A stretch of 64,000 nt of DNA from Microbotryum silenes-acaulis (GCA_003665825.1 QPFY01000001.1:2404948-2468947), one strand, 5' to 3'; counted from the stretch's first letter, positions 22,807 to 37,985 are shown. The notes: generated by a model from the sequence alone, not told the origin. A program made the numbers and translations.

Positions 22807-23435
22807 TTCTGTAAAAGTAGATTTGAGCATCAGATTGGAAACGCCCCCCATCCCCCATCCCACATCTATGTCCATTATCCATGCCACATCCTGTACCACT
22901 CACTTTGAGTCGAGAATGTTGTGTACACGAGCGCATAGCGCCAGGTGGAGGCACAGAGAGCAAGGTGCTAGTCGTCTGACTCGTGCTCAACTCTGGCTCG
23001 CCTCGGGCGCATGTCTGTTCAGCTTTAGCGGTGCTAAGAATCACTGTGCAAGCGGCTTTTGGAGAGTTGAAATCGTGTGGACCACTCTCCGACTTGGGGC
23101 TGAAAGCGCCCGACTCCCAATGGCTCGCCAACGAGTTCACAGCCGACGAGTAGGCGTCGACTCGCGGCCGACTCCTCGCCGACTACGGTCTTGACTCGCG
23201 CCCGACTCGCCCGACAGTTGTCCCGGGGCCGCTCGCCAATCCCGACTCGCGCCCGACTACCTCGACTCGCGCCCGACCGACTAAACCGTTCCTTACTAGA
23301 CGCTCAGCCACTCGACACCTCCCGAGGGTTGAACCACCCCAGAGTTGAGGATTTTTATTTTTCTTTCTCGCGGGCAGTGTTGTGTGATTATTTTTTTCCT
23401 GCGCGCGCGCGATTCTCGTGTCCCCAAAGGCGCCT
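22807..23435. other. Intergenic, low-complexity GACTCG-rich stretch
   Basis: About 630 bases. The part 23150-23285 is a loose repeat of gcccgactcg/cgactcgcg. No gene seen. Confidence 0.4.
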
Positions 23436-23605
23436 CATACCTTAATGCACTGGCCGGCACGGCTTGCCGCGAGCTGACGCGTTCTGTCTCGTCTTCGTTG
23501 GCGAGCTCCGGCCGTGCTCACGAATCCTGTGTTCGCTCCCCACACTTGCTCCTGCTGCTTCATTTGCTCGACCAGCATAGATTCTATACCACCCTTACCA
23601 CTAGT
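23436..23605 (-). repeat. R3 repeat, copy 1 (inverted relative to 37.4 kb)
   Basis: Its reverse complement matches 37392-37555 almost base for base (ggtggtatagaatctatgc … gccggccagtgcattaagg). In the other copy it directly follows an LTR, and its first bases resemble a tRNA-primer site (tggtat…), so it may be the leader of an LTR retroelement. No clear protein. Confidence 0.6.
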
Positions 23606-23994
23606 TTTGAGCAAAAATGTGAGCTCTTGTACCTCTATCTCTGCCCGCGTCTCTCGGTTCCGGAAGAGCAGGCGTTCGAATCGACCGCTCGACCTGCTGT
23701 TGAGGCCCATCTCGCTCTACCTGGCCGCCGGTGCTCGGTGTGTGCCTGCAGCAAGTTACAGCCTGGTAAAGGCCCGATCGGCAATCGAGCACTCTTGCCT
23801 TGCTGTCCCGCTGACTTTCTTCGTTGTATCTTTGTAGACATCCGAGGTTAACGTGTACGCCTGGCTACCTTTGCAGTCTCACCGTATCCCAGCTACAACA
23901 ATGCCTCGGCGTCCTATGGCTACTTGGATGGGTCTCGGAGGCCTGTGCAAGGTTTGCTCACAGTGTTTTTCCGAGTGCCTCGGATGCAGTTGAC

Positions 23995-24299
23995 ATGTCG
24001 AACGCCGTGCACGGACGAACCTTCCTTGCCGGAGTTTTGACGCCTATCCTCGTTACCCTGGTCGGGATTGTGGTTAGCGACGCCCTGCGTGTAAGTCACG
24101 AGCCTCGTCTCCACGTGCATTCGCCGTAGCACTGTGTTAACGCAAGCTCATTGGCCAGTCCAACAAGCCCAAGGACTTGAAGGAGGACGCAGCGGAGGAC
24201 GCGAAACTGAACGAATTACTGTTGAGGACGAACGTAGCCCGGGACAGAGCGCGCGATCTTATTGCTCACTACCAGGAAGCGAAGGAGCAAGCGAAATAG
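23995..24299 (+). CDS. Small single-pass membrane protein, unrecognised
   Basis: Two exons, 23995-24090 and 24159-24299, joined across a 68-nt GTAAGT…CAG intron, give 78 codons and a stop. The first exon encodes a short N-terminus and a hydrophobic segment (FLAGVLTPILVTLVGIVV). The second encodes a charged, probably helical tail (LKEDAAEDAKLNELLLR … HYQEAKEQAK) with coiled-coil spacing. Both phases and the stop close cleanly, and the composition is protein-like, unlike the flanking repeats. I do not recognise the family; a small mitochondrial or ER membrane protein would fit. An upstream exon cannot be excluded. Confidence 0.45.
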
Positions 24300-24878
24300 G
24301 AGCCAGCGGGGAAAAAGAGCGAGGGAAAGAGAATGGTCTCAGTTGACTTTGTGAGGATGTATTATAGAACCTTGCTTGTAAATCTTCCCAGTGAGGCCGC
24401 ACAGACCGACCGGAGCGGCCGCAGAAGGTTGACACAGAGTACAATTGGGACTTAGTTTTTTTTTTTTTTTTTGTATGAAACTCATCGCTAATTTGCAAGA
24501 CGAGAAAACCCCCTACGGAACTAAAGGAGATGCTGCCCAGTATGCACGATGATGACCACAACCGCCGCTCGATGCGTTGTAACTAGCAGAACAGACCAAC
24601 CCGATACATCCGGGTTCAAGTCCCCCCCACCCACGGTTGCTCCCTCCCAGAGACGAATGAAAGGAAGATTGAAGATAGTACACAAGGAATCGGGAAACGA
24701 TGGAGGAATTGTTGGTGGTGGTACATGTGTTGTACAGGCGAATCCGATTATAGTTGTACAGTTGAACCTTCTTCGATCTTTTGACTTCAGCCCCCCCCCT
24801 GAGACCGCCATACTCCTTGAAGCCCCTTAATTCTTTGAGACGCGTCGAACAAGGCCTCCGATGGCACAAACATCCCGC
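24300..24878. other. Intergenic, no gene recognised
   Basis: Contains a T run (24454-24470) and a C run near 24790. Nothing supportable as a gene. Confidence 0.4.
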
Positions 24879-25614
24879 TCAATCCGAATGATTCACGTGG
24901 TCCAAAGGGGGAATGTAATCCCCTGCGACCGCAGCAATCACATACCCCTTGTACCCGTCTGCGCTGGATCTCCACCGCGGATTCCAAACCCCTTTTCGGT
25001 TACCAGAGTCGGCCCCCCCTCGCGACCGCACGACCCCAGATCACCCCTATTCAATGACTGCAACTGCGAAACAGGCCTACTTCGCACAAAAACACACAAT
25101 CCAGAGATTTCCGGGGAAAGTCACGGAGCATGTGACAGTCCATTGGACACGCCTCGGTCTGCAGCGCGGGCGGGTGGCCGACAACACCGGCGCGCGGCTG
25201 GAGACAAGAGGCGGGGTATACCTTCCGCAGGGGCCTCGCTTCCCTGCGGCGTACTCCCAATCTCGGAACGCACACTCGAGTCCCGTTGTACGTGCAGGTG
25301 GTTCCCAATCACCGCAGATACTGGGAAAAGAAGGAGCATGAGGCCCACGACGGTGATGTCATTGGGTGGGACCTCGCTCGAGTGTGGATGTGTATGCGGT
25401 TCGGTATCCGAGTCACCCGCCGCGCGGCCGCGACTCCGAGCGAGCAGTAAAGCAAGGAGAGGCGAGCCACGTAGGCAGTTTGTGCCGGCCTTGAACAGGA
25501 GATCACGGAGTCGCTCGACCGAAAGAGAAGACAGACCTGGCCCTTGAGAGGAGTGGAAAACTCACGGCGGAGTCCAGGAGAGGGCCAAGGGGATCCGCTT
25601 TCGCTGTGTGTCAT
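24879..25614 (-). CDS. Possible multi-exon small protein (weak model)
   Basis: Read on the minus strand, several protein-like pieces with splice-like edges line up: ATG 25614 (THSESGSPWPSPGL) before a GTGAGT; a hydrophobic piece near 25490-25430; SAVIGNHLHVQRDSSVRSEI after CTTTTCCCAG at about 25321; and a last piece GVWNPRWRSSADGYKGYVI…LDHVNHSD ending at TGA 24881-24879. I could not settle phases between the middle exons and recognise no family, so the model is tentative and may be wrong in its interior. Confidence 0.22.
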
Positions 25615-25865
25615 CGTGATGTGGCAGAAGCTCGAACCAACGGCGACAATGCCCGCCGGCGCAAAGAACCCGAGGCTCCTGGGGAGTACGGAAGCCTATG
25701 AGGAGGAATGGCAAAAAGAGCGAGAGAAAACAGGTTCAGTATTCTGGCGTGTTTGGGAGACATTGGAGAGATTGAGAAAGAGGGAAAGGGGACTTGTGAT
25801 TTTTATTGTATTTTTGGTTTTTGGTTTTTGGTTTTTGCTTGGGTAGGGAGGGAGCGCCGTCTACT

Positions 25866-28218
25866 TCATCGTGCCAATCTGAGCTCCAACCTCTCCTTCA
25901 GTCCCGTCATCTCCTTGTCCATGCTCGACATCGCTCTGGCGTGGCGATGGAGATCCCAGCGTCGGTTGCTGAGAGTGTCGAGCGCCAGCGCAATGAAGGC
26001 GCGGATTGGGCGCTTTTTCGACGTCGGAAGGCGAGCGCGCAGTCGAGGGAGGCCGTGCTCGATCTGAAGTGCCGTGTAGTCGAGGTCGAGGATCGACACG
26101 ACCCCCAGCGCGTCGCAGAGAATGGACCTAGCTGCTTGCCAAAATTGAGAAGAGTCAGGGCAATCATGCCAAAAGTGAGTAAAGTCATCCTCCACCCCTG
26201 CCAGGCTGCATGCCTGCACAAGGCAGCAGGCTGAGGCGTCATGCCGCTGCACAAACTGGCGCTTCCGCGTTGGCGTGAAGTGGTGCGCCAGCTTGAAGTG
26301 CACCTCGCGCTCGCGGGCCGTGGCGGGCCCGGTGTGGAACCACACCCAGAAGAGTCGCCTTTCTTTGGGTGTGGCGAGTGATCCAGGGCGTTGTGTGTCG
26401 TCGAAACGTCGATGGTTGATGACGCGTCGAAGTCGCGCAATGGTGTAAGGTCTGTCCAAGCTCAATATTCTCCACTGATCAGCACACAAGGGGGCGGAGG
26501 GGAGGGGAAGTTTTTGATCAGGCATGCCGACCGGAGTCGCTCTGGGCAAGATGTGCTCGAGGGGACCGCCGGGCCGGACTCCAGGTGCTCCAACAACACC
26601 AATGACGGGTGGTCGACGTGCGAGGACGGGAACAGCAGGCGGAAGCGGCGGGATGAAGCGATCGCCTGCGACCTGGATCCACGCCTGGACTTGATCGCGC
26701 TTCCATTGCCAAAGGTTGGACAGCTCCGAGCCGTCGCCTTGGGGATGCTTCTCAGGGGTCCAGGGCACCGTTGGAGCTGCGGGGTATTGGGCTCGAGCAT
26801 AGATGTCAGCGATGGTGCGTTCGAAACTAAAAAGCTTCGCCAAACGCTTATCCTGCTCCGAGAACGCCCGCGAGTCATGCAGACCAGGTTGGAGGGGAGA
26901 AAGAGAAAGAAAATTGAAGACCGAAAGTTTGGCAGGATCGACGACCGCAGCGTAGCGTTCAGCGACCGAGAGCACCGCTCGCCAGCGGGGATGTAGCTCC
27001 CGGGGTGCGTCGGCGTTCCTCCACGTCCACAGATCCGTAGCAAAGTCAAAGGTCGGAAGCGCTCGCCGGATGGAACTCCGAGCCAGATCGCCCCAAATCG
27101 CAGTTGATCCGCCGGCCAGCACGTCCCAAATCCGTACCGAGACTGAATCCACCACATCTTGGATGCTCACGACGCTGAGACCACCTCGCGCCCGTGTCGT
27201 GAAGACGACCGATTGCTTGTAGTCGCTGCGCCGCGGTCCTCCCTTCACAAAGTCGGCAAGCTTGCGCTCGATCACCTTGATCACGTCGGATGGCGGTATG
27301 TCGGCGGAGAGAGAGTGCAGCACCTTGGAGATGCCGTAGCGGTTGAGATAGAAAGCCCGGGTATGATGCGTCATCCATCGGTCGCGCACCGAGAGAATCA
27401 CTCGATCAACCCTTCGCTCAAGATCATGGAATCCCAGCCTGTTGTTGCCGTCAGGCGCAAACTGGAGACCGATCCAGGGAAGAGACTCGTCCGGTGCCAC
27501 GAACGACAGTTTGGACAAGTCCGCGCGATCCCACAACATCGTGCCCAATGGCATCACCACGGTTTTGTCGGTGTTTAGACTGCCGTTCGTCGCGAGTCGC
27601 CAATCCCGAGCTAACGCTTCGAGCGAAGCAATTGCTTCCGGTCCAGCGACAGCGACGACGGCGTCATCCGCGAACGCCAAATTGGTGATGCATCAAGTCT
27701 GCGGACGAGGAGCCAGCTCCGGAAGAGTGATAGTCAGTGCAATGTTGCGTCGACTGAGAGAATCAAGAAAGGGTTGGAACACCACATCCCAGACAGAAGA
27801 AGAGAGAGGATCGCCCTGGCCAAGACCGCACAGGAGTCGCACCGTCTCGGTAAGGAAACCGTTGACAATGTACCGCGCTGTGGATGTCTCGCCGTTGTAG
27901 AGCATCCGCAAGACGCGCTGGAAAGATTCCGGCGCGCCGAGAGCCTCAAACACCGCAAAGACCCAGTCGTGCTCGACCATGTCGTAAGCCGAGCTCTGAT
28001 CCAGGGAGAGGAGCGCTGCTGTCGGGAACTCTGCCCCACGACCCCTAATCTCGTCGATCAGGAGCCTCAGATGCAAAGCCGCGTCCGCTGGTCTTCGCCC
28101 CTTGACGAACCCATGCTGTCCGGCCGGAAGAACATCGGGGAGGATCCGGTTCAGACGAGCCATGTAGACCTTGGTGAAGATCTTGTAGTCGCATTCCCGC
28201 AAGGTGATCGGACGATAC
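25866..28218 (-). pseudogene. LINE reverse transcriptase and C-terminal region
   Basis: RT motifs in order: [65 protein letters not shown] and LAFADDAVV (FADD is the polymerase active site). A single in-frame TGA at 27693-27691, just before AFADD, is the only break: the frame is otherwise open from Copia's LTR to the stop at 25866. The C-terminal part carries a CCLVQAC…HFWHDC knuckle typical of LINE tails. Residue FADD in place of YADD occurs in LINE RTs. Confidence 0.85.
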
Positions 28219-28338
28219 AATAACAGACTGACGAGCGTGTAATCCAACCGTGGAGAGAAGACAACGGTTGGTGCGCATCGCCAGGCTTCACTAAACAAAC
28301 GCGCGCTTCTAATCAAATAACCGATAGCCGCCTTCCTG

Positions 28339-28359
<21 letters not shown>
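28219..28359 (-). repeat. Probable 3' LTR of Copia-1 (about 141 bp)
   Basis: Begins TGTGTTGTG directly after a purine-rich stretch at the end of pol (…GAAGGGGCGAG) and ends at the point where LINE reading frame resumes. The pol stop lies inside it, as in Copia-2. The terminal CA is not obvious, so the 3' limit is set by the 33-bp match with the 5' side. Confidence 0.55.
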
Positions 28360-32089
<3,730 letters not shown>

Positions 32090-32242
32090 TCACTTTGGTA
32101 TTGGAGTTTGATCTGTTTAAGTTAGGGAGCGCGCGGGGCTTTCTTCCCGCGCGGCTGTTTACTCTTGGTAGCTTTCTCATCACTCGCTCTACATTGTGGT
32201 CCTGACTTCTCGGCGTCGTGCACCCTCACCTATCGGAAGGCT

Positions 32243-33103
32243 TTACTTCCGCGCTCGCATCTTTTCTGCGATAGAACGAGAGGGGCGCCTGCGACGACCC
32301 TGAGTCTTCGCCGCGAGGGCTTCGGCGACATCGGTGCCGGAAGAGCGAGACATCGCCGCCCGACGAATCGCGCCCTCCACATCACTGAGCGACGGGAGAG
32401 GGCCGAGGGCGTCGATAACCGTGACAATAGGCCGTGGCATCCTCGCCTTCAAGAGGTCCATGCGGATGCCTTCCGACAACGCAGACGGCGGAATCCACTT
32501 GTCAAACTCAGCTTGCGTGTACTTGACCCCGTCGATCTTGGCGCGCTGGTAGGCCTTGTCGCGGGAAACGTGCGCGGCGTTGAGATCGACGAACAACCGG
32601 TTGAAGTGCGACAACCAAGGGTCGAGAGGGTCTCCGTCGACGTAGGCTTGGTATAGAAAAAGGGCATCGAGTTTCTCCGACCGCGCGAAGTCGTGGGATG
32701 CGGCGCCGAGATCCTTATCGAGGGCCGCCCACAGCTCGTGCGTTGGCTTGTCTGCGATGCGCGCGAACGTGGCCTCCCCCAGGCATACGAACAAGATGTT
32801 GCGGGCCTGCGCCAAGGCTTGATTGAGGTCGTCGACGTCATGCCGGTAGTTCCGATGTTGTGTACGGAACGTAGCTACGTCGGCCACTGTGGAGCCACCC
32901 AGCGTACGGGTGAACTCGGACTGTTCGGGCTCGGGGCCAACGCTGACTTCGGTCGCGACATGCTTGAACCGGCCATCGCCCTCCAACACCCGTTGGAGTC
33001 GATCCTTGGCCGTTCCCCAATTTGTGGCGTCGACATTGCCATACAGGTCGCCCATAAGGCCGCGATGAGTGGCGGACCCGGAATCCACCGTGGTCGTAGC
33101 CAT
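32243..33103 (-). CDS. Copia-1 gag
   Basis: ATG at 33103; 286 codons. Resembles the UBN2/retrotransposon gag helical domain (THELWAALDKDLG, FLYQAYVDGDPLDPWLSHFN). The zinc knuckle lies in pol instead. gag and pol are in the same reading frame but separated by stops over about 155 bases, so expression would need readthrough, splicing or separate starts. Confidence 0.75.
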   Translation of the reverse strand: MATTTVDSGSATHRGLMGDLYGNVDATNWGTAKDRLQRVLEGDGRFKHVATEVSVGPEPEQSEFTRTLGGSTVADVATFRTQHRNYRHDVDDLNQALAQARNILFVCLGEATFARIADKPTHELWAALDKDLGAASHDFARSEKLDALFLYQAYVDGDPLDPWLSHFNRLFVDLNAAHVSRDKAYQRAKIDGVKYTQAEFDKWIPPSALSEGIRMDLLKARMPRPIVTVIDALGPLPSLSDVEGAIRRAAMSRSSGTDVAEALAAKTQGRRRRPSRSIAEKMRARK

Positions 33104-33168
33104 CTTGGATATGCGCTGCGTCTTTTCTGCGTGCGGATCTGTGCCTTGCGGCAATACAGACGCTACCA

Positions 33169-33201
33169 AATAACAGACTGACGAGCGTGTAATCCAACCG
33201 T
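33169..33201 (-). repeat. Remnant of Copia-1 5' LTR (33 bp)
   Basis: Exact copy of 28219-28251. It is followed (on the minus strand) by TGGTAGCGTC, a plausible tRNA primer site, and then gag. It is preceded by sequence not matching the 3' LTR. Confidence 0.55.
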
Positions 33202-33235
33202 CAGTTAATTTCATATGATGGTAGCCGTAATGCTA

Positions 33236-34530
33236 GATGTACGCGACCTTCGTGCGTGGTTCGAATCGCTGCGAGCACCTCGGCCTCGCTGATGGGCTCG
33301 GCCAGAATGTCGACGTGCGAATTCGAGAAGCGCCGAAGGAAGCGAGCGTCGGAAAGCGGGTCGTCACAAGGTCTTGCTGATCTGATGGGTCCCAAGAGCT
33401 CATTCCGCATCGTCACGACCTGTTCCGGATCCTTCGCTTCGACAAGGTAGTGCTGCTGGAAATGAGAATGGGTGTGCTCGAGCGCGCGCTCAATGTCAGT
33501 GGTGAGCTCGCCATCAGCGAGCCGGATACTCTGAAACTTCACATCCCGGGACCGAGCAGCCAGTTTGGCATGTACTGGACGACTGAGACGTTCCTCGGAT
33601 GCAATCTCGGGCACGTGCGCCCTGATTCGGGACTGCCTTGCTCGCTCGTTCACAAGTTTGGTGAGAGCGTCGTGGGTGTTCGTCCAGTCGATGATATCAA
33701 AGGGGCTCAGCATCCGACGAGACTCAATGTCCTGCAATCGAGATACCAGCATCATCTCGAGGGCGTTGCGCTCCCGAAACAGACGCCGAGACAGCTCGAG
33801 AGCTTGGACCCGAGACTCCGAGAGTACACGCTGAAGGTCCGCGACCGGATCCCCAGACGGTGCCTGCTCAAGGAGAGGAGTGACGAACTCCTTAAACTCG
33901 GCGTGTTTGAAGGTCGACAAGTTGATGCGGGTCAGAAAATGAGCCGCCTGGGGAAGGCAGAGCTCCTCTTCGACCTCGGCACCACTTGCGCGCAGCCTAA
34001 ATGTGACCGTAACCGGTCGATGATCCGACATGGATCGAGAGATATTGTACAGAGTGGAAGCAGAAACGATCCGTCGCTCGTGTCGCCGCTGCACCAGAAC
34101 AAAGTCGATGCGCGCGCGCGAAATGAGCCGGCCGTCCTTCATCAGCAACTTTGCCACTCGCGCTTTAGTGCAATTTAGCGCACTTTAGTGCCAAAAGCGC
34201 ACTTTTTGTGAAATTTAGCTCGTTTTCTATAATCTCCGGTGCGCTAAATTGCACTAAGCGCGAGTGGCAAAGTTGCTCATGTTGCTGAGATGCGGGCGCG
34301 TGGTCGCCGGCGACAGTGGGTGCATGAGCCGAATGGCATCCGTGTACACCCCGTCGAGCCGAGACATAAGCACAGGCCAGTGGTGGGTGTTCGGGCGGTC
34401 CACCTGTTGCGCTCGATCCACCGCGAGGATAGGGCAGTCGTTGAGATCGCCCGCGATGAACCGAATGTGAGAGGAGACGGTTGCCCGAAAGTGAAGGGAG
34501 GTGAAAAAGAGGAGGCGCTCGGCAGCGAGG
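33236..34530 (-). pseudogene. LINE endonuclease region and linker
   Basis: Minus-strand coding remains of the apurinic-type endonuclease, split by the fold-back element at 34144-34277. The downstream piece is open from the insertion through ARIDFVLVQ, DHRPVTVTF and a helical linker to EAEVLAAIRTTHEGR. At that point typical LINE sequence (…GKAPGxDG) should follow but foreign sequence and a stop (33201) occur instead. Confidence 0.75.
34144..34277. mobile_element. 134-bp fold-back (MITE-like) element in the LINE
   Basis: Two arms of about 42 bases (34144-34185 and 34237-34277) are reverse complements apart from one base: agcaactttgccactcgcgc… against …gcgcgagtggcaaagttgct. The loop is about 50 A/T-rich bases containing further gcgcac/gtgcgc motifs. 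It sits inside endonuclease coding sequence that continues on both sides. A CAT/ATC at the edges may be a target duplication but is too short to be sure. Confidence 0.75.
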
Positions 34531-34532
34531 AT

Positions 34533-37237
34533 TTGAAATGTGACACTTGCCAAGCTGGCAAAATTACGCATCACCCGTTCCCTGCCGTCGCATCGAATCG
34601 CTCTGCTCAGCCGCTCGAACGAGTCCACATGGACCTCCTCGCGTTCGACGGTGCCGTGTCATTAGGGGGTGCGAGATACGCTCTCGTCATCGTGGACGAC
34701 CATTCTCGGTATTTGTGGGCGATTCCAATGTCACACAAGTCCGACACCTTTGCGGCCTTCAAATCCTGGCTCGCGAAGGTGGAACGCTCCACGTCGCGCA
34801 AAGTCCTTGCTGTCCGCTCGGATAACGGGGGCGAATTCATGTCGAACGAGTTCTCCAGATTCTTGGAAGAGCAAGGCATTACTCGTCAGCTCTCTATCCC
34901 TGACACGCCTCAACAGAATGGAGTTGCCGAACGTGCGAATCGTTCGATCACCGAGGGTGTCCGCTCAATGCTCCACCAGTCGGGCCTACCTCACGCTTTG
35001 TGGGCCGAGGCATTGGCAACGTACGTCTACGTCAAAAATCGCTCGCCGCACTCTGCAAACTCGGGAACCACGCCTCACACACGTTGGTACGGTTCCAAAC
35101 CTTCAGCTGGCCATCTACGCGTGTTCGGCTGTCGAGCGTGGAAGGCCGCTACCACCGAGCCGCGCAGCAAGCTCGATCCGCGAGGCATCCCACTAGTCTT
35201 CGTTGGCTACGACCTCGAGTCCAAGGGGTACAGACTGCTGGACCCCAACACGAGACAGGTCTTCAAGTCCCGCAGCGTCACATTCTTTGAGGACGACTTC
35301 CCTGCTCAAGCAACGGGTATCCGAGTGTCCCCGCTTCCGGCCGCGGGGGACGACGACAGCGGGGTCGTCATCGTTCCCCCCGGGCACGTCGCCCCCGAGC
35401 ACGTTGACCCACCGGCTGCCTTGCGTTTCGACGCCCCTGGCCCGGCCTGGCAGCCACCCGCAGGCCCACGTGCGCGCAATCCGCCGGCTCGGTACGGAGC
35501 CCTCGCATCCTTGCGCTCGACGCCTTCTGCCTTTGCATTCTCACTTGGCGACGAGGTTGTTGCGCTGGTTGCCAATCTCGCGGAGGCCGGCATCGATACC
35601 TCGAAGGCGGACCGTCCTCTCTCCGAGCCCGAAGATCCTTTCACGCTTCCCACCAGCGATCCCAGCACTTGGAAGGAAGCCATGCGCCACCCTCATGCGG
35701 AAGGTTGGAAAGCCGGTGCCATCAAGGAGTTCCGCTTGATGAAGGACGACTTCAAGGTGTTCAGCATGGTCGACCTTGCCTCCGTTCCCAGGGCAGCCAC
35801 TATCTTGCCGAGTCGCCACGTGTTTCGGACCAAACGCGATAAGGCGGGCAAAATGGTGTTGTTGAAGAGCCGCATCGTAGCTCAGGGATGCGCACAGCGG
35901 GCTGGTGATTTTGACGAGACGTTTGCACCAACGGCAAAGTTCACCTCCATTCGCGCTCTCGTTGCGCATGCAGCCTCCAGGGGCCACCACATCATACAAG
36001 CGGACGTGGATAAGGCCTACCTGCACGGCGTCCTGGAGGAAGAGATCTACATGCGCGTCCCCACTGGCATCGAAGGCTATGACGGCAAGTGCCTCCGCCT
36101 TCACCGTTCCATCTACGGGCTCAAGCAAGCCGGTCGAGTCTGGAACAACACGATCAACGCCACTCTAGCGAATCTCGCTACCGCCGCCTCGCCTGCGATG
36201 AATGCATTTACAGGCGCGCCGACGTTTTGGGTGATCACTACATCGCGCTCTACATAGACGACCTCCTCTTCTTTGGTCCCAACCTTGGGGAGATTGATTG
36301 AGTCCTGGATCAACTCGACACCCTTTATGGCATAAAACGTCTCGGCCCGGCCGAATGGATTCTAGGGGTTCAGGTCGTCCGGCATGATGATGGCGGGATC
36401 ACCCTCCTGCAGCGCCAATACCTCGTCAACGTGTTGGCTCGTTTCGGCATGTCCGATTGCAATCCCTGCAAATCGCCAATGGAGGCCAACCTCCAGTTGT
36501 CGCCTGAGATCGACCCCGATGAAGCCGACAACTCGACCTATCGTTCTATGATTGGCTCCCTCATGTACGCCGTTGTTGCCACCTGACCCAATCTTGCACA
36601 CGCTGTGGGGTATCTCTCTCGGTTTGTTGGTAAAGCGGGGGCAGCGCATCTCGAGGCCGTCAAACGCGTCCTTCGGTACATCAAAGGCTCGCTCGATCTG
36701 GGCATCCACTACGTGGCTAACAACGAACCCTTGCTGGGATACGAGGGGTATTCTGACTCGGACTGGGGATCCGACGTGAACACATCGAGGTCAACGATGG
36801 GCTACTTGTTCAAACTGGCTGGTGGCGCGATATCGTGGTCATCCCGTCTCCAACCCCGAGTGGCGTGTTCGTCTACGGAAGCTGAGTATCTGGGTCTTTC
36901 GCACGCTGCCAAGGAGGCAGTCTTCCTTCGCTCGCTCCTCACCGAGCTCGGCCTTGACACATTGTCGCCTCTTCGTCTGCTTGGAGACAATCAAGGCGCT
37001 ATTGCGCTCACCCAGAACCCGGTCTTCCATGCTCGCACCAAACACCTTCGCATGTTGGAGCACTTTGTTCGGGAGCACGTTCGAAATGGAGAGATCTCGG
37101 TCACCTACATCCCTACCCATGACATGGTGGCCGATATCTTCACCAAGCCACTGCCGCGAGCGATTTTCCAGCGTCATTGCGACGCTATTGGCCTTCGGCG
37201 AATTTCAGGCCAAGAGCAAGGGGGGGTGTTGAAGTAA
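34533..37237 (+). pseudogene. Copia-2 pol remnant (integrase, RT, RNase H)
   Basis: Motifs: CDTCQAGK, integrase VHMDLLAFDG…VRSDNGGEFMSN…[47 protein letters not shown] and [10 protein letters not shown], RNase H SDSDWGSDVNT and CSSTEAEYLGLS, C-term DMVADIFTKPLP. Breaks: a frameshift near 36200 between LKQAGRVWN and YIDD; TGA at 36299-36301; TGA at 36584-36586, where Copia proteins have Arg (…TRPDLA-type). Both TGAs are one C-to-T step from CGA. Confidence 0.85.
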
Positions 37238-37390
37238 ATTACTCTTGCCTTAAATCCGCACTACGCGCGTCTCCACTTTGTATTAGTCGCGCGCGCTATT
37301 CGCGTCTTTGTCTCCTCTTCTTCACTTGATTACGAACTCATTGGCTCGTCCCTGCCGCCAACTCGTTCAGCACATTGCTGTTCAGTTTCA
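37227..37390 (+). repeat. 3' LTR of Copia-2 (about 164 bp)
   Basis: Starts TGTTGAAG right after a G run (37220-37226, polypurine tract) and ends …GTTTCA before atata. The pol stop codon TAA (37235-37237) lies inside it. The 5' LTR is absent, so the right limit is inferred from the TG…CA ends and the start of repeat R3. Confidence 0.6.
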
Positions 37391-37560
37391 ATATAAGGGT
37401 GGTATAGAATCTATGCAGGTCGAGCAAATGAAGCAGCAGGAGCAAGTGTGGGGAGCGAAGATAGGATTCGTGAGCACGGCCGGAGCTCGCCAACGAAGAC
37501 GAGACAGAACGCGTCAGCTCGCGGCAAGCCGTGCCGGCCAGTGCATTAAGGTGCCCGGAG
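37391..37560 (+). repeat. R3 repeat, copy 2
   Basis: Reverse-complement partner of 23436-23605. It directly follows the Copia-2 LTR, with tggtat… 5-10 bases after the LTR end, where a primer-binding site would be expected. Confidence 0.6.
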
Positions 37561-37749
37561 GACCCCCGAGAGCCGATGGTCTTTTCGGCTTTTGCTGCAA
37601 GGATTTGACGCGCCGATTCAGGCTCACGCGCACGGACCCTCCCTCCCCCGTGGATGCTATAGCTGTGCTTCCCACACACGCGGGCTCACGGGCGGTACTC
37701 GCAACGCACGTTCCCTTTTGGGCCTTCACTGCGTTGCCGACGTTTCCCC

Positions 37750-37985
37750 CAGAGTATATACGTATCATAGGTGGGGTACAGCCCAATTCCGGGATACGTT
37801 TTGGAATAGAACCACAAATCCCCAGTGAAAATGAAAATTGACAGTGCAGGGGGAATTGCTCGTGCATTGCTGAAAGCCACTTTTTCGACTTTGAAGGGCG
37901 ACACGGGTCAAAAACCGCCAAATCGAGGTGCACGGGGAATTGCTCGTGCAGTGCTGAAATCCACTTATTCGACGCCCGATTGTGA
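37750..37985 (+). repeat. 84-bp repeat family, copy 1 (two units)
   Basis: Starts gagtatatacgtatcatagg. Units begin gtgcacgg/gtgcaggg at 37844 and 37928, a period of 84 bases. Each unit holds an imperfect palindrome gtgcac…aattgctcgtgca. The same module occurs at 53211-53445 and 54386-54660. Confidence 0.7.

Larger units (their letters stand above)
34533..37390 (+). mobile_element. Copia-2 LTR retrotransposon, 5'-truncated
   Basis: Plus-strand Copia element starting abruptly in the pre-integrase region and ending in a 3' LTR. Gag, protease and 5' LTR are missing. Its left edge joins the LINE head to head. It differs strongly from Copia-1, so it is a separate family. Confidence 0.8.

Noticed and set aside
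24595..24625. gggttcaagtcccc resembling a tRNA T-arm
   Set aside because: No complementary acceptor stem or anticodon arm at the proper distance on either strand.
33258..33275. tggttcgaatcgc resembling a tRNA T-arm
   Set aside because: It lies within LINE coding sequence and has no matching acceptor, D or anticodon stems.
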